Shown: one piece after another, positions 5,327-6,509 of the stretch | How the letters are laid out: the number at the start of each line of letters is the position of its first letter | How positions within the stretch are numbered: the first letter of the stretch is position 1 | DNA from: Pseudomonadota bacterium | GTDB lineage: Bacteria; Pseudomonadota; Alphaproteobacteria; Acetobacterales; Acetobacteraceae | Reading direction: 5' to 3' | Length of the DNA stretch: 6,509 nucleotides | Assembly: GCA_021845835.1 (NCBI GenBank) | Contig: JAJZVE010000266.1 | Span: forward strand, 1-6,509 | The notes under the pieces: model-generated | What the model was told of the DNA's origin: nothing | The model's input: the letters and a program-made list of their open reading frames with translations, nothing else | Databases searched by the model: none | Position numbers and translations under genes: made by a program

Positions 5327-6047
5327 GCAGCGACAGCACGAGGCACTCCGCGACCACGCTGGTCGCGCCGAACACGTCGCCGGTGTAGCCGCCGAGCAGC
5401 CGCCCCGCCAGCCGCGCCGCGCCCAGTCCGGCCAGCGCGGCGAGCAGCACCGCGCCCACCGCGAACCGCTCCGGCAGCAGCAGCAGCGCAACCGCCGCCC
5501 CGAGCGCCAGCCCGACCACCGCCGTGCCGCCCTGCACGCGCGCCAGACTCGTGCCCAGCCCGTCCGGCCGCGCCGGGCGCAGCAGCAGCAGCGGCAGCAG
5601 CATCGCCGCCCGGCCGAGCGCGCCGCTCGCGATCAGTGCGCCGGCGGCGGCGCCCGGTGCCAGCGCGGCGACGGCGGCGAGGCGCAGCGCCGTGGACAGC
5701 ACCAGCGCCAGCGCGCCGAAACTGCCGATGCGGCTGTCGCGCATGATCTCCAGCCGGCGCGCCACGGTGCGCCCACCGCCGAGCGCGTCGGCGGCGTCGG
5801 CCAGCCCGTCCTCGTGCAGCGCCCCGGTCACGGCCAGCAGCGCCGCCAGCGCCCACGCGGCCGCAACCGGCGCGCCCAGGCCGACGCCCCGGCCGAGCGC
5901 ATAGACCGCCGCCGCCAGCGCGCCGACCAGCGCGCCGGCGAGCGGGTAGGCCCACACGCAGCGCGCCGGATCGGCCCCCGCCGCCCAGCGCCCGACCGGC
6001 AGCCGCGTCAGCAGCCCGCAGGCACCGGCAAGCTCGCGCAGGATCAC
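5307..6047 (-). CDS. cobS: Adenosylcobinamide-GDP ribazoletransferase (cobalamin 5'-phosphate synthase)
   Basis: A 246-residue, very hydrophobic, alanine/leucine-rich integral membrane protein with several probable transmembrane helices (for example around 34-52, 60-77, 110-130, 132-156 and 176-192). CobS condenses adenosylcobinamide-GDP with alpha-ribazole or its phosphate at the membrane. Signature motifs are [15 protein letters not shown] (78-92), [14 protein letters not shown] (98-111, the conserved D-x-R-x-G element) and [10 protein letters not shown] (219-228). The start is taken as GTG 6047-6045, which overlaps the cobT stop as GTGA and gives the family's usual length and N-terminal pattern ([15 protein letters not shown]). 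The ATG at 6098 would add 17 residues lying inside cobT. Translational coupling to cobT is likely. The 3' end overlaps convergent cobC by 20 bases. Confidence 0.93.
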   Translation of the reverse strand: MILRELAGACGLLTRLPVGRWAAGADPARCVWAYPLAGALVGALAAAVYALGRGVGLGAPVAAAWALAALLAVTGALHEDGLADAADALGGGRTVARRLEIMRDSRIGSFGALALVLSTALRLAAVAALAPGAAAGALIASGALGRAAMLLPLLLLRPARPDGLGTSLARVQGGTAVVGLALGAAVALLLLPERFAVGAVLLAALAGLGAARLAGRLLGGYTGDVFGATSVVAECLVLSLLSMRSG

Positions 6048-6509
6048 GCCTTGTCCGCCACCCCGGCCTCGGCAAACGTCGCCATGCCGGCATGGCACGC
6101 GACCGCCGCCCGCAGCAGCGGCAGCGCCGCGGCGGCGCCGGAGCCTTCGCCGAGCCGCATGCCGAGATCGAGCAGCGGCACCAGCCCGAGCCGCTCCGCC
6201 AGCGCGCGATGCCCCGCCTCCGCCGAGACGTGGCCAAGCCAGGCATGCGCGAGCGCATCCGGCCGCGCCAGCAGCAGCGGCGCCGCCGCCGCCGTGCAGA
6301 CGAAGCCGTCGAGCAGCACCGGCACGTTGCGGTGCCGCGCTGCCAGCACCGCCCCCAGGATCGCCGCCAGCTCCCGCCCGCCGAGGGCCGCGGCGACCGC
6401 CAGCGCATCGCCGGTCGCGCCGGCATGGCGCGCCAGCGCCGCGTCGATCGCGGTCTGCTTGCGCCGCAGCCCCTCGTCATCGAGGCCGGTGCCGCGCCCG
6501 GCCAGATCG
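6044..6509 (-). CDS. cobT: Nicotinate-nucleotide-dimethylbenzimidazole phosphoribosyltransferase, C-terminal part (runs off right edge)
   Basis: Reading inward from the right edge gives 154 residues and a TGA at 6046-6044. The visible part opens with [14 protein letters not shown], a CobT signature. It continues through [12 protein letters not shown] and [15 protein letters not shown], and then [11 protein letters not shown]. Near the end is [16 protein letters not shown], which carries the glutamate that acts as general base in Salmonella CobT (Glu317). The enzyme transfers phosphoribose from nicotinate mononucleotide to 5,6-dimethylbenzimidazole, yielding alpha-ribazole 5'-phosphate, in the cytoplasm. 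Full-length CobT is about 340-360 residues, so a bit less than half is seen. It is the upstream gene of a cobT-cobS pair with a four-base GTGA stop/start overlap. Any cobalamin riboswitch controlling the pair would lie outside the window. Confidence 0.95.
   Translation of the reverse strand, partial: DLAGRGTGLDDEGLRRKQTAIDAALARHAGATGDALAVAAALGGRELAAILGAVLAARHRNVPVLLDGFVCTAAAAPLLLARPDALAHAWLGHVSAEAGHRALAERLGLVPLLDLGMRLGEGSGAAAALPLLRAAVACHAGMATFAEAGVADKA

Noticed and set aside
4873..6480. 535-codon minus-strand frame across cobT, cobS and cobC
   Set aside because: Low-complexity Arg/Ala/Gly translation in the wrong frame of cobT and cobS and antisense to cobC, which themselves show conserved motifs.
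1..6509. CRISPR arrays, tRNA/rRNA genes, phage or transposase genes
   Set aside because: No regularly spaced repeats, no tRNA cloverleaf or rRNA signature, and no integrase or transposase motifs were seen in either strand.

Overview
This is a GC-rich window (roughly 70% G+C in the genes) with high-GC bacterial codon use. It carries ordinary housekeeping genes plus a few unusual intergenic stretches. The UvrC, the PTR1/FolM-like reductase next to uvrC, and the CobC with an RHP (not RHG/RHT) start all fit an alphaproteobacterium, possibly Rhodospirillales/Acetobacteraceae. That placement is inference from gene style only; no rRNA or other marker is present.

Layout. (1) 1-484, minus: N-terminal part of an amidase-signature enzyme that leaves the window on the left. 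(2) 485-804: divergent intergenic region with a candidate amidase promoter and an 11-bp inverted repeat. (3) 805-1242, plus: a small protein made of two CBS domains, followed by a GC-rich hairpin. (4) 1243-1700: no intact gene. It holds the hairpin and a decayed-looking fragment of a DUF1778/TacA-type ribbon-helix-helix antitoxin. (5) 1701-3605, minus: complete uvrC, excision-repair endonuclease. (6) 3606-3911: a 306-bp gap whose SDR-proximal half is much poorer in G+C than the genes. It holds a perfect DnaA-box 9-mer, an FNR-like dyad and two short hairpins. (7) 3912-4688, minus: a short-chain reductase with the Asp-Tyr-Lys catalytic arrangement of pteridine reductases. (8) 4689-4819: divergent gap with a palindrome cluster enclosed by 9-bp direct repeats. 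(9) 4820-6509: three genes of cobalamin nucleotide-loop assembly. The phosphatase cobC (plus) meets cobS (minus) tail to tail with a 20-bp overlap, and cobS is translationally overlapped (GTGA) with the upstream cobT, which leaves the window on the right.

How the genes work together. CobT makes alpha-ribazole phosphate from dimethylbenzimidazole and nicotinate mononucleotide. CobS joins an alpha-ribazole moiety to adenosylcobinamide-GDP. CobC-type phosphatases remove the 5'-phosphate. UvrC and the reductase are probably unrelated functionally.

I do not see a convincing new multigene system. The parts most worth a second look are the 3606-3911 intergenic region, the repeat-flanked palindrome cluster at 4720-4815, and the antitoxin relic beside uvrC.
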